A DNA stretch of 64,000 bases from Turnera subulata (GCA_028386065.3 JAKUCV010001438.1:9521-73520); one strand, 5' to 3'. Positions 31,740 to 44,256 are shown, counted from the stretch's first letter. Notes: a model not told the origin generated them from the sequence alone. Translations and numbers: made by a program.

Positions 31740-34531
31740 ATGTTGGAAACGGCATCGTTTTGCTTTGGGGCGGGTCAAAACCTAAGCCCTCTCCTTCTTT
31801 TCTTCTTCTCTTTCTTTCTCTTCAGCAGCAGCCCCCTTTCTCTCTCCCACGATTTCTGGCCGAAACTTTCTCCCCCAAATCGTGGGTGCCGACGTTTACC
31901 TCCTGATTTCTTTTCTCTTAATCTCTTTTCTTTCATTTTATTTCGTTTTTTCTTCCCTATTCTTTTTCCCCTCGACCCGCGTCTCTCACTTACCCCTTCT
32001 GCAGTGCCACCGTCACATTTTCTTCTTCCTCTCGCCATCGAAGAACGCCACCACCTCTGCTATCATTTGCATCGCCATTGTCGTTGCTAACAGGACGAAG
32101 GGAGAGGCTCGGAGACTCGTGGTGTCGGGCGCTGGTGCGGAGAACTCGAGGTGTAGACTCGAGTGCATGCTACTGCATCGCTGTTGCGGGTAAGTCATCG
32201 TCGCCCTCCTATTTTTTTTCCAATTTTAATCTGGATTTACACGTGGTGCGTGGCTATGTTGTTGATGCCGGTGTTCGTGTCTGTGTGGTGGTGTTAGGTC
32301 GGGTTGTGTGGCTGACGTGGGTTGTTATCCGACAGTGGGATTGTTGTGTTGGTGCTTGGGTTTGTTGGTCGTAGTGTTGGTTGTGTTTCTGGGCAGGGGG
32401 TGTGAGTTTGGATTAAACGGGTTGGCGAATCTAGGTTTGGACAGGCTGTTTTCTAGTAATGATTCTAAGCCTCCATTCGTTTTGATGCTTGTGGTAGTGT
32501 GTGTTGTTGAAATGGATGCTGGGGTTGTGGCAGAAATTTTGTGGTTGTTTTTGGGCTTTGGCTAACTTTTTTGGCGAGACTGTCTGGAATCCGGCGAGCT
32601 CAGGAATTTTTTGGTGAAGCTCGGGTACTGTTCTAGTGGGATAGAATCTTCTCGGCATTAAACAGAAAATTCCTGGCGATGCCGTATTTGATTTTGTACA
32701 TGTTCTGTACTGCATTTAATCCATGTATTGAAAATAAATGATAAGAGTGAAAACCGAGTGAGATGAGTTGAGAGGCACGCGGCTAGAATTCCTCTGACCC
32801 GAGTAGAACCGTTAAGCCGGGAAGATTGGGCTCGGGACTTCGATTTAATACATCTACCATGACGGGTCGGGCCCAGGCCCAATAACAACATGTTTGAGGT
32901 ATACGCTACGTTAAATGAACATTTGGTACGGATTGGGCTTTAGGCCCAAGGATTTAATTAGAGTTGGACTGGATAAGTTTTGGGCCCAGTAACGAAATGC
33001 TGAACCTTGAATGTTTTATTTAGATTTCATAAGAATCGGGCTCCAAGCCCAATGGCGTGACTGGGTTTAAAAGTGGATTTAATGATGTGCGCTTTAAGCC
33101 CAGATGTAAATTTGGACTTGTTTGGACTTAGACCCTAATCTTCTAGTAACGGGCCTAGTGCTACGGGTTAAAACCTGAGATCATCTCATTGGCATGCATT
33201 TATTATTTGTCATGAATAAGCATCTTATCGGACGTGTATGTTCGTAGGATGTTATGGACATAGGAATGTTGAGGCGGAACGAGGCTTCGGGTTCTGAAGC
33301 AATTAATATAGCCTAGGTGAGGACATATAAACCTTTGTATGCTTTACTGCCTACAACACTCGGAATTATAAATGATCATGGAAATTGACGTGTGAATTCT
33401 TATTGGCATTGAATGTTGTTTGCATATGTGCCTGTTGTGCTACTTCTTTGTTTGCACTATGTAATACAATTAAGATTTGCTTATCGCTATTGTGTGCCTA
33501 TTGATTAAATGTCGGTTGTTGGTGTTTATACCATGTTGATGTATGAGTTGATATGATTATATCACCTGTTATTGATGTTGGGCCTGAGGCCCGGATATGA
33601 GGGTTAGCAACTAAAAGGCACACAACCATGAGTACTTCTAGTAAGGACAAATAATCTACATAAACTCCTGGAATCATAATTGGAGGGAAAATTATTACAA
33701 ACTAAGAACAAATAAAAGAATAATACTGTGGGGCTGTTAACCGGTAGCACCCAGGAGAGGGTTGGGTACCTCTCGGGATTTTTATGCAGTTTAGCATAGT
33801 TTATCCTAGGGGAAGGTTGGTGCATTCCTAGAAGACTTGCACCAGTTAGGTGTGTCTGAGCGCACCCTCAGGGAGCCCGCGACCACTTCGAGGTTTATCG
33901 GTGGTTCTTACACCTTGAAATCTACCCCTTTCGAGGGACGACACTTGGGCTCACGCCCGGATCTAGCCAGATGTGCTACCGAGCTCGACGCACACAGTAG
34001 AGGGCCCTGATAATAAAATACTCAAACCCTAGTAAAATATTTAACTTTATTAAAACTTTCATCATTGATAATTGACTAAGCACAATAATAAACAGATGTT
34101 ACTATGTAGTGCACGGTGGCTGTGATTGCCAAGTACCGCTGTGTTTGTAGTTGACTTGTAATTGTATACATTGGTTTATTGTTTTTATGGTGAGAGAGTG
34201 GTTTGGTCTCACCCCTCACTTTTACACACAAGTTGGTTGATCGTTGATCAGGGATGCATTTAGGTAACTGTGCCTATTCAGCTTTAGGTCGAATCCATAG
34301 TCGACATGCACAATTGTTGATGTTGATGTTCTACATAATTATTTCTTCCGCTGCGTCTTTATGAAGTTGTTGCTCAGCATGATTGTGTGATGCTATTATG
34401 TTCTCGGCGGTATTGCCGGTTGATTTTATTCTCAATATATATGTTGTGTTGGAGTTGTAGCACTGTGGCATTTTGGTCATTTTATAATTTTTTTATATTT
34501 TATATTAATAAATTGGGATACATGCATTTCA
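31740..34531 (+). mobile_element. Truncated long Ty3/gypsy LTR
   Basis: Same family as 24488-27608 but on the + strand. It starts within the ACGGCATCGTTTTG segment, then a pyrimidine-rich stretch, GGGCTTTAGGCCC-type palindromes (32936, 33038, 33580), CCGAGCTCGACGCACACAGT (about 33981-34000), a TCTCACCCCTCAC block (34208) and a 3' end AAATTGGGATACATGCATTTCA... ending at 34531. The first 250-300 bp of the LTR are missing at the Cassandra junction. No gene is accepted within it. Confidence 0.65.
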
Positions 34532-34571
34532 AGATAGCTAAGCATGTAGACAGTTTGCAGCTCAACTCTTG

Positions 34572-36500
34572 TTGGATTATACAGTAACCTCCTGCCCATA
34601 TAAATATCCTTTGTAACGATGTCTCCTAAGATAGTTAATTTCTCCCTTTTCTTCTTTTTTTGGATTTTGCTTTTTTGAAAGGATGAAGAAACAAATTGTA
34701 TTTTCTTTCCTATTTCCGACGTCGACGAAGAATCAAATTTGCACTATATTTCTTCCCTTTTCGACTTCTTCTTCCAAGTGCAGGATAACCCCAAGGGGTG
34801 GCGGGTTTTTTTCTCCAAATTGGGGCCTTCCCCGCACCACCCCCATGGGGATGGTCGACAGGGTTCATAGCTGCTCCTCTTACTCTAGGACGTTTCCCTA
34901 GCCAACATTTCGATCCAGCTCGACCCAAACTTTTATGGGTCACCCCCAGATTCCCTACTTGTCCGACTGTTGCTGAGCAGTTTTGGGATATTAAACGAAC
35001 CTCGCCCGAAGGTAATTTTAATGTGGCCGATTTCCCCTCTTTTGCAATCAGTTTCGCTACAGCACCCGCAGCTGAAAAAAATTTCTCTTTCAGCAAAAGA
35101 GTAACGGTAAAGCAGCAGCACACAGCAACAAGCTAGGTAGTTTGATTGGACCGAGCTGGAGAAACAGTGGGCTCGACAACATATACTCAAACCAGAAAAT
35201 AAAAGAAAAAAAAAAGGTTAGAAAAAAATAGAGAGGGCCATCTCTCTATCACTTCTCACTCACCTCCTCCTTTCCTTCCTTCCCCACCCCAATCTCAATG
35301 AGAGTATTAGATGTAGGGATTTTTAGAATTTAAATCCAAATCACCCAAACCCCTTCCTTAATCTCATCTTAGTCCCGATTAATAAAATATTAGATTAATG
35401 ATTTGTTTCATCCCTGTGGTGGATGCTAAAGCTAGAATTCATCCTTGTGTTGGATTTTGACTTCTTTTCATCCCTTTGTGTCCCCTAGTTAGTCTACTTT
35501 GATCCCTCTCGCTAAAATCTGGCAGAAAATGGTGACAAGGCAAGTTTTCCTACGCCATGTCAGCATATGTGGAACCTACACGTCAGGTCGAACCGACTCG
35601 ACCCGACCAGGAAACGAAAGAAAGTCGAGGTCACACAAATAGAGCGAAAAGGGAAAGACAACTAATAAACAAAAAAAAATTAAAATTATGATACTCCCCT
35701 ACTACTACTACTGGTAGTACTAAGTTACTAATTATCCCCTGCTTTTTTCTTTTTTCTGGATTATACAGTAACCTCCTGTCCTTATAAATATCCTTTATAA
35801 TGATGTTTCCTAAGATGAATAAAATTCCTCTTTCGGCAAAAGAGTAACGGTAAAGCAGCAGCACACAACAGCAAGCTAGGTAGTTTGATTGGACCGAGCT
35901 GGGGAAACGGTGTGCTCGACAACATATACCCAAACTAGTAAACAAAAGAAAGAAAATGTAAGAAAAAAATAGAGAGGGGCCATCTCTCTATCACTTCTCA
36001 CTCACCTCCTCTTTTCTTTCCTTCCCCACCCCAATCTCAATGAGAGTATTAGATGTAGGGATTTTTAGAATTTAAATCCAAATCACCCAAATCCCTTCCA
36101 ATCTCGTCTTAGTCCCAATTAATAAAATATTAGATTAATGACTTTTTTCATCTCTGTGGTGGATGCTAAAACTAGAATTCATCCTTGTGTTGGATTTTGA
36201 TTTCTTTTCATTTCTTTGTTTCCTCTAATTAGTCTACTTTGATCATTCTCGCTAAAATTCGATAAAATTTCTTGCGTCACATCAGCATATGTGGAAACTA
36301 CATATCAAGTCGAACCAACAAATCAAACCGGCTGGACTCGACCAGAAAACGAAAGAAAGTCAAGGCCACACGAATAGAGTGAAAAGGGAAAGACAACTAA
36401 TAAACAAAAAAAATAAAATTATAATACTCCCCTACTACTACTACTGGTATGGTAGTACTAAGTTACTAACTAACCCCTTGCTTTTTTCTTTTTTTCTGGG
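34572..36500 (+). repeat. Tandem duplication upstream of the PWWP gene
   Basis: Copy 1 (34572-35756) and copy 2 (35757-36500) are direct repeats. Both contain TTATACAGTAACCTCCTG, then GCAAAAGAGTAACGGTAAAG, GGTAGTTTGATTGGACCGAG, a CATCTCTCTATCACTTCTCA block, ATGAGAGTATTAGATGTAGG, GACAACTAATAAACAAA, CCTACTACTACTACTGG, and a final T/C-rich run. Copy 1 is longer by about 440 bp because it holds the plastid rpl2 fragment at about 34640-35080. Copy 2 abuts the 5' untranslated region of the PWWP gene, so the duplication covers its probable promoter. Confidence 0.85.
34710..35072 (-). pseudogene. rpl2: Plastid rpl2 3' fragment in nuclear DNA (NUPT)
   Basis: Reverse-strand reading frame for the last 120 residues of chloroplast ribosomal protein L2 (uL2): [63 protein letters not shown], and the end NLILRRRRK plus stop. 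Full-length plastid L2 is about 270 residues, so the N-terminal half and first exon are missing. The fragment is open throughout, despite roughly a dozen apparent differences from typical plastid L2, and runs into non-plastid sequence at 35072. The mitochondrial form of L2 differs clearly in this region, so a plastid origin is favoured. It lies in copy 1 of the upstream duplication and is absent from copy 2. Probably non-functional. Confidence 0.88.
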
Positions 36501-36502
36501 TC

Positions 36503-36540
36503 CAAATCAAAATCAAAATCAAAATCAAAATCAAAATCAG
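36503..36540. repeat. (AAAATC)n microsatellite
   Basis: Six or so units of AAAATC in the 5' region of the PWWP gene, about 215 bp upstream of its start codon. Confidence 0.9.
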
Positions 36541-36543
36541 AAC

Positions 36544-36553
36544 AAAACCCTAA
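36544..36553 (+). promoter_or_regulatory. Telo-box in the PWWP gene 5' region
   Basis: AAAACCCTAA, followed by further CCCTAA units to about 36580. Telo-box motifs of this type are common near transcription starts of constitutively expressed plant genes. Assigned by motif only. Confidence 0.5.
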
Positions 36554-36755
36554 CTTTCCCAACCCTAACCCTACCCCCTATTTGCCCCATCTATGAGATA
36601 CTAATAGGAAGGAATCTGAATGGGAGTTTCCAATCGGATCCCCAAACCTACCGAGTCTCGTATCGGATCCTCCGCTTCGTCCCCAGAAACACTGGATTCC
36701 CATCGCGCTTCTTCTGCTGCTTGTACGGTGGTCCGGAAATAGAATAAAATAATAG

Positions 36756-39700
36756 ATGGGGAGCCCGGCATCAGGCGCGCCGGACGGTGGCGCAGGGGCC
36801 ATAGTGTGGGTGCGGAGGCGGAACGGCTCCTGGTGGCCCGGCCAGATTATGGAGCCCCACGAGCTCGCCGACTACAACCTCACTTCCCCACGCACCGGCA
36901 CTCCGGTCAAACTCCTTGGAAGGGAAGATGCTAGTGTGNCCCCCCGCCCCCCCTACTTCCCTTCCACCCTTCCATTCCCTTCCCTTTTTTTTTTTTTACA
37001 TCACTTATCATTTTCGCAGTAATTCTTTGTGAGGGAGAGTATTATTATCAAAGAAAAAATGAACTTGGCTGTTTCTCTCACCTATAGCTTAGATGACCTA
37101 ACTTTCTCCGGCTTCCATGAAAAATTTAGATTCCTTCTAGTCTGGTTGGTCATTTTCTGATCAGTCTTAACAGGAGTGGATTTCGGAGCATCTATCTAAT
37201 GCCAATGAGACTGGATTTTGCTTAGGATCACTCACTGTATTATTAATTTGGATATCCATATCGCTCTCGCATAGCCACATCCATTTTAGAGCCTCCTCCT
37301 CCTGTTTGCACTAATTTTTGCAAGTTTCTAATTCCCAAAAAAATAGAGGTTAAATTTCCTTCATTTAACTGCTATGCATTCTGCATTTATTTCTCATGTG
37401 ATGGTATGAGGAGATGCAAAGTGAGATTGTACGATGTGTACCATTGCAAAACCTTGCACGTTAGTTTGCTTGATGGGGATGGAGTAGCGAGATTCATCTT
37501 GCCCAGTATCAATGGGGATCACTGCTCTATTTCCCTTCTTCGATTACTCTGAGCGATGCCCAACTCTGCCCTGTTCTGCATGATCTAGGACTTGTAGTCA
37601 TATCAACAGCCTGCATCTTGTTTTCCAAAGCCATTAGCCTTATCAGTTTGACATTTACAATTTTGCTCTGTCCAGTTGCTTGGGTTACATGGATGCTTTG
37701 TGTTTGGTTTCCCAAGACCAACTCTTACACATATATTTTGTTGACTTATACCAACTTATCTAATACATGAAGTCATCTGGAATGCGAAGCATCCTTCTAA
37801 TTTTATTGTTTTTCTTTGAAGAGGAGCTTCCGAAAGTTTTATAAGTTAATATATTTTAGTTTAACATTTTGATGATACCAAAAAGGACAAGGCATCAGTT
37901 AGGCATTTGATTCCAGAATAAAGCTTCAACTTTGCTTTTGTTCCCTCGATCCTGAACTAGTCCTTAATTGCAATTTCCTTTGTAGGAAAGGAAGACCGTT
38001 GTTGTTTTTAAATTTTGGGAACACTTTCTATGCCAGGTTTTATTTATATTACCTTGATATTTTGAGCAGCTTTTGTAGTCCTATGCTAACAAATAACCAT
38101 GACTTTTAAAATTTGTTGATGTTGAGTTTATGAAAGAAGCCAGTTAAGTGGTGCTTCAGCTTCGTATGTTCCCTTTAATGTATTGCTTAATGATTGCTTG
38201 TCTGGTCCCCTGTCCACCAGTGCTTGAACAGACTTTTTCTGCTTCTATATCAGTTTCCTGTTCTGTTCTTATCTTTTGTCTTCTCTACTCCTTAAGATCT
38301 GAGAAAAGGGTCCTTTGTCTATGTCGAATCACTGGATTAGCATGTCTTTATTCAGATGATATATCTTCTTGCTATTTTCTTTTTTAACATGCGTGTCAAC
38401 AAATTAAATATTCCAGGGACTGGTACAATCTCGAAAAATCTAAGCGTGTGAAGGCATTTCGATGTGGTGAATTTGATGATTGTATAGAAAGGGCGGAATC
38501 TGCCTTGGGCATGCCAATCAAGAAAAGAGAGAAATATGCACGTCGAGAAGATGCGATTCTTCATGCACTTGAGCTTGAGAAGAAGCTCTTGAGAAAGCAA
38601 GGCAACCTGGGTGTTACATTTGATCACCCTAGAAGTAAATCATTTAGGTCTAGGCAGCGGGATGTAGGTAGTTCTTCAGAAGGTTTTGGGAATAATTTAA
38701 AACCTGGAAATGGAAAATCAAATCAATTTGCAGGAGTTGATGCAGGTGCCAGAGATGAAAATCACAAAACTATGACTCTGCCCAATGCTAAAGATGTAAA
38801 TCAATTGATGTTGGAAGATGATCATTATCAAGCGATACCCCGAATGAGAGGCTTGCAAGACTTTGGGCTCAATACTGCTCCTGCTAAGCGAAAGTTTCCA
38901 TCCACTGCAGCTTTTGATGGTTTTGCACAACAACTAGGAGAAAATCACTCTCAAGATCCTCCTACCGGTGCCTCAGTTGAAAGATTATCTCATGCAAATG
39001 GTAAGCACGCTTTATTGATAACAAATAAGGAGGAAATTCATACACTGGTTGATCGAGGAATGCTGCATGAAGTAATGTGATAGGATCCACTTTCTTTATC
39101 AAGTGTTGCTGAAGAATGCAAAACTGAATTTCTTCTGTTTTTTTTTTTGGCAATCTGATGATGTCCTGTTTGTACTTATTTTCAGGGGTGGAGCAGATGG
39201 TGCCAAGTTCTCGGGCAAAGAGGAGTAGATTGTCTTATTTGCCTACTGAGTCAAGTGATTCAATGGATGATAGAGAACATTCTATGGGTCAGGTTAAGAT
39301 GTCGCTATCTCAGTTTGAAGACGGTGACTTCCATCCTCATCCCAGTTCACTGAATGAAGAGAACTCTTCTTCTGGATTTATGGAAGATGTTGAATCTGAT
39401 TCTTCTGAATCTAGCTCTTCTGAATCTGAGACTGATTCATCAGAGACTGAACCAGACATGGAGAAAGAATTGATGGCGTGTTCAGGTTATTTATTTATTT
39501 ATTTATTTTCTGTTTCCTCATCCTGCCCATGCAAAACATTTTGGTCCTTAGATTCGTTCAATGCATATTTTAGAAGTTTGACTTGTGACCTCTTTCGCCC
39601 TGGACAACGAGCTGCATACATTGCCTTCTTACTTGGACAATAAATTACTGAAGCAAGAGGCATTATTTACTTTAGTTTCTTACTCTTCGAGTGCTGTCTT

Positions 39701-42700
39701 GATTTTCAAAAGGGACATGTAAACTATATTTGTTATGCATTTGGTTTAAACGTTTCGAAAGATTCTATTCAAGCTAACACGAAGCTTGAGAAACTGAAAT
39801 TTGTTTTTGGGTCCATGACATTGGCTTGACCATTAACGGGAAACCAAAATGTTAAGTTTGGACTTTGACCGTAGAGAAATGCATATGGTTGTGTTGTATC
39901 ATTGTCAGTGTGATAATGTATTTCAATTCCAGTTTGAATGACAGATTGAACTGAACTAGCTATACAACCCTTTATTTGTTTAGTGATGAGTGATCAACTT
40001 TTTGTTTTCTATTACTTGCATTGATTATGTGAAAATATAATTGTTTGGCATATATTGGACGAGTTTAGCTAGATCACAAGTGGGTTAAGTTAATTGAAAT
40101 TACCGCTCAGTCAAATTTATTTAGTAATCTTAATGACTGCAGCAAATACTGATGTATTTTTAAGCTCGTAGCAAATTTAGAATCATTAAATATGCGAACT
40201 GCTGTTAGAGGCTTCTATAAAACTCTTTAACACCATGCTTATAATATGTTTTAAAGGATCAGGTGCAAATTTTACTGGATTGCCAACTACATGGGTGACT
40301 GAACAGCATATAATGCATTCATATAAATCACTTGTAAGACATTTAAAATAGGGGAAAAACATGAGTGCAGCCTGCAATTGCATGCAGACATGCTGAACAT
40401 GGCTAGACTAGGCCATAGAATTGTTCAAAGAAATTTTATATCAGTCTCACATACCATTTCTTGGAATATATTTCCTTTCAACAATCTGTATTGGAAGATC
40501 TCGACAATTCATTTGTATAATAAAGTATAAGCTCCTTGAAAGATTCTTGCTGCAAGTGGAAGGTAGTCTAGTGGATGGATCGCTTATTGTGAATATCTCA
40601 TGTTATCCGATAGCTAACTTTCTTGAGCTGCATACTGCATTTGTAATATTGCTAGATAAAGGATGGCTCAGCACTCTACTGCTTGCTGACCTGAAGCAGC
40701 CCGAAGCAATTTGAATTGCAAATGCCTTTTGGCCATGCATATTGGAGACTGATTTTGATTCCTCATATTGCAAATTTTCATATCTTTGTTGATATATTCT
40801 GAACCTTTGTACTATTTGAGGCTGTGATTCCATGCTATGCAATTTTGTAAAAAGGTTTTCGGTTGTTGAATGTGATACTCTGATAGTCATGGCTCACCAC
40901 TGATTGCAAGCATATTCATGGTTAAAAAATTTTGATTGAGAAATTAATTGAGAAACTAGATGTGAACTTGACATATTAAAGGCTGTGACTGATTAAGTTG
41001 AAAAACAAGATGTCAACCTGACTTTCTAATAAGTTTGTCTTCTTGATTGCTTGGCCCCGACGGTGGACCTTTTGTTACTTGATGCAAAGTCCATCATTGA
41101 AACCTTTTCATCTCTACTCTTACCTTTTCTTTTGATTCTCACTGAGAGTTTGTTTTAGGGATTATAAATTATCTTAATATTTTTGGCGTGGGTTTTAACT
41201 CATTGTATTGCGGCAGTGTTTGTTTCACTTTTTTGTTCAGGTTGTAGAACATTGCCTCGGGTACTATTGAAATTGGAAGAGCACTGTTCCAATTAGATTT
41301 GGTCATCATTCACTATGTGCAGGAAGCATGTTGGATTTTCTAATACTAGGCTTGACTATTTTGTTAAATTAGGCCTGGTTGATGTGAAATTTACGTTAGT
41401 GTCAATGGTACCAATTGAGATTTGGTGACATATGCAAAGCAGGAAGCTTGCCTTTTTTTCTTTTAACGCTAGACCTTGTCCCATTCTGATATAAATATAC
41501 TTCGTGTTTGTGGTCCTTACATATTTATAATTATATGCTGCAATGGTTATTAATCTCAGTTCTAAATGTTTATGTCTCACAGAATCTTGTCTCCATTTGC
41601 CAGATGCTGAAGATTATGCACTAGGACAGTCTGAGGCACCGGGAGAACATGGAAGTTTAAGCAGTGAGGAGTCTGATAGATCAGCATTTTCTGGTGACAT
41701 GAGTCATCTGTATCCTAATGAGGCTTTTCTTGCTAGTGGAGCAGTGTCCAAATGGCAACAAAAAGGAAAAAGGAATATTCGACATCTGGGAAAGGATTCT
41801 TCAACAGGTACTAATGGGCTCCCTTATGGTATCCATCACAGGAGAATGGGAAGCACCTCGGGCAGAGGGGCATATGCTGTTGATGATTATGATTTGGATG
41901 GAAACTTTGTTAGTGCCAAAATGACGGGACTTGACAATGGAAATTATTTGCATACATCAAGGTTTTCTACAAAATATAGCAGATATTATGGTATGATGGA
42001 TTGGGAGGATGTAGGTCATGAGGATCGGCCCAGTTTTAAAGGACGTTGGGAGGACAGAGGAGACTACTTCAATCAGACACTTCTGAGCCGTTACAATTTT
42101 GATGGAAGGACAAGATCAAGGTTAATTGATGTGGATTTGAAGGTCCAAACAAGCTATCCAAAAGAGCGTGTTCCAATTGTTTCTCTTCTTAGCAAGTTAG
42201 ATGGGAAGGCAATAATAGGGCATCCGATCCAAATTGAAGCCCTGGAAGATGGTTCATCAGAAACTCTTATTCCTAAGAGTGATTATTGCATCAACGGAAC
42301 GGTCGACCGGGAAGGAAATACAACACTCCCACCAGCATGGAGGACAGCTAGGAGGACCAATTTTAGGGTTCCCCGCACTCATGTCTCGTCGGTGTTGGCT
42401 CTGAATGATGCTGATGAGGATGTTCCCTTTATAGAGCAAGGAAGAGGACTGCCTGGTAAGAAATTGGGTGCTGGGAGTCTCAGTCACAAGGGTGGCTTAA
42501 GAAAAAGCCTTCCCCACATTACTAGGCCTCCCACTGATAGGAAGTTGGTAAAAAAGCTTCCACGAAAAGCAGGTATACCATCTAATCAGAAAACAAGAAC
42601 CTTGTCATCAATTGGCGTCCAGCAGAATTTTGGCCCTAAACTGGGCCATATCGGTGGTGACAGCGAGATTGACGGGCTCATTAAATCTGATGTATCTAGG

Positions 42701-42832
42701 CCAACTACTGTGGCTTGCATACCTGTGAAATTAGTATTCAGTAGGTTGCTTGAGAAGATCAATAGACCGCCATCAAAACCGGCCACTAAATTGGTTGTGT
42801 CAAATAGGGGTGATGATAGACAACCTTGGTAG
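36756..42832 (+). CDS. PWWP domain-containing protein, At1g51745-like
   Basis: Four coding exons: 36756-36937, 38417-39000, 39186-39485 and 41604-42832 (stop TAG), phase-consistent, predicting 764 residues. The start is the first ATG after in-frame stops; residues 15-31 (AIVWVRRRNGSWWPGQI) carry the PWWP signature, here SWWP. Exon 2 continues the domain with DWYNLEKSKRVKAFRCGEFD and KREKYARREDAILHALELEK. Exon 3 ends in a Ser/Asp/Glu-rich stretch. Exon 4 carries YPKERVPIVSLLSKLDGKAI, TLPPAWRTARRTNFRVPRTH and a C-terminal PVKLVFSRLLEKINRPPSK. PWWP domains bind methylated histone and DNA, so a nuclear chromatin role is inferred. Donors at 39001 and 39486 and all three acceptors are canonical. 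The first donor is GN because of an ambiguous base at 36939. Intron 3 is 2118 bp. The family call is firm; the biochemical role is inferred from the domain. Confidence 0.93.
36939..36939. other. Ambiguous base at splice donor position +2
   Basis: The single N of the window. The exon 1 phase requires the junction after 36937, so the donor is G followed by N. A T here would restore GT. The N begins a C-rich run (CCCCCCGCCCCCCC), a likely site of sequencing or polishing error. Confidence 0.85.
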
Positions 42833-43800
42833 ATAACATGTACACTGTTTATAGGGGCATACTAATACTTAGGCGCAACAATTGTTGCTTGTATCTTCTC
42901 TGACAGGCATATATTGGAGTCCCTAGCCTGTGAGCATTTCAGGATTGGCAGGGTGAGGATTTCATTCTCTTTGAATAATTAGGTGCTAGTAAAAAATATA
43001 TGTATTTCAAAAGAGTGAAGGAGTATTTAAGCAGGAGCTGGGTTAGGTTGCAAAGTTGTGGTAATTTTTTTTTTTTAAAAAAATATTACAGATCAAAGTA
43101 GGTAAATCAGTGCATGCAAATGGCTTTATGTGCATTTTATTTCCGTGCGGACTTCCATAAATTGTTTGCAAATTTGTCTCTTTGATGAAAACGCTCCAAA
43201 GCAACTGCCCGCTGGTAACAATGGTATCACACCCAACGAAATAATGTAACTTTCCTGTTTTTTTGTCCGTCCTCAGGTGTCTTGGCTCTTGAAAACTTGG
43301 AAAGGTGAGGGGAGTGAATTTAAGGGAGGGAGGGTGGACAGAAGTCTTTTCCAAACTCTTTGATTCAAAAAAGACATTCTTAATTAAGTAAAAACTCTAA
43401 CAAATAGGGAAAAGCCAGCCATAAGCTGCCATAACAAACCTCGACAAGTGAGAGTACGTTACTTATCTAGCTTTATGGTGATCTACATACGATAACGGTC
43501 TTTAAAGATGTAGTTAAAGTATGATTGATAGGCCCTTAAGTAGTAATATCGCGATTCCGAAGGGAATATCCTTTAGAGGCTTTAGAGCTTAGTCATCTTT
43601 CTTTCGTCGAGGATAGAATAAATCCCTTGGCCTAGTCCCGGATCATCTGAACAAGCTCGTTTTTTCCTAATTTGTAAAAGCAGATCTTTTAGATGTCAAA
43701 ATTTATTTTTTTAAAAAAAAAAGAAAACAAAAACTTTTCAATCTGTACATTTATTTTTCTCTTTTCTCTTCTTCCCTGCTTATCGCCTCCCCTCTTTTTA
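42833..43800. other. 3' flank of the PWWP gene, no further gene seen
   Basis: The first 200 bp or so are probably 3' untranslated sequence. From 43040 the region is AT-rich with poly-T/poly-A runs (43067-43085, 43709-43725). I see no coding sequence or recognisable transposon ends. Confidence 0.5.
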
Positions 43801-43801
43801 G

Positions 43802-44045
43802 AAAAAAATCTTTTGTTGGGCCCAGGGCATCGGGAAGGGGATTTTGCGGATGGAGAAATTCTCGTCCCATACAACGGCCTAAGGCAGTCCCCCATTCCCA
43901 TTCTCCTCCCTATCCCTACTCACACTTTCTTTGGATACCCATGGATTTCCTTATTTCAATTATTTATTTTGAATATTTACTTTTATCTAGCGAAAAGCTT
44001 AAGTTTTTTATTCAAAGACTAATACAAATATGTTTAAAGTATGTA
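43802..44045 (-). mobile_element. Fragment related to the MITE at 45411-45928
   Basis: A G/C-rich part (GGGCCCAGGGCATCGGGAAGG) is followed by TTATTTTGAATATTTACTTTT, a middle (AAAGACTAATACAAATATG) and TTTAAAGTATG. The second half aligns by eye with the reverse complement of 45700-45810. The terminal repeat of that family is not recognisable, so this is a partial copy. Confidence 0.35.
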
Positions 44046-44065
44046 TCAAAATCAATGATCCACAA

Positions 44066-44241
44066 GCCTCAATTGCTTACTTGGTTGAGGTTCAGTCAGT
44101 ATTCTCACTAGGTTGAGAATTCGAACCCCTCCGACCTTCCTGGTGGGTAATCTGTAAGCGCTCGTTAAGCCTGATGGTTTGCCTTGGCCCTGGATTGGGA
44201 GAGTATTCCCTCAACCTAAACTTTAATCAACCAAAAAAAAT
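44066..44241 (+). mobile_element. tRNA-derived SINE, 15-bp TSD
   Basis: A 176-bp insertion flanked by a perfect 15-bp direct repeat ATCAATGATCCACAA (44051-44065 and 44242-44256). It contains a B-box-like GAGAATTCGAACCCC and ends in CAACCAAAAAAAAT, an A-rich tail. Length, tail and long target duplication are those of a plant SINE. The A box (around GGTTCAGTCAGTATTC) is weak. Family not identified. Confidence 0.85.
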
Positions 44242-44256
44242 ATCAATGATCCACAA

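Noticed and set aside
34798..35136. 112-codon + strand frame
   Set aside because: It is the shadow of the rpl2 fragment on the opposite strand.
36289..36747. 152-codon + strand frame ahead of the PWWP gene
   Set aside because: It covers the duplicated upstream region, the AAAATC repeat and the 5' untranslated region, and shows no domain.
40186..40890. Small frames in the third intron of the PWWP gene
   Set aside because: They are AT-rich intron sequence with no domain, conserved start or transposon ends.
41543..41603. N-terminal extension of PWWP exon 4 as a separate gene start
   Set aside because: A TTGCCAG acceptor at 41603 and phase agreement with exon 3 show that these codons are intronic.
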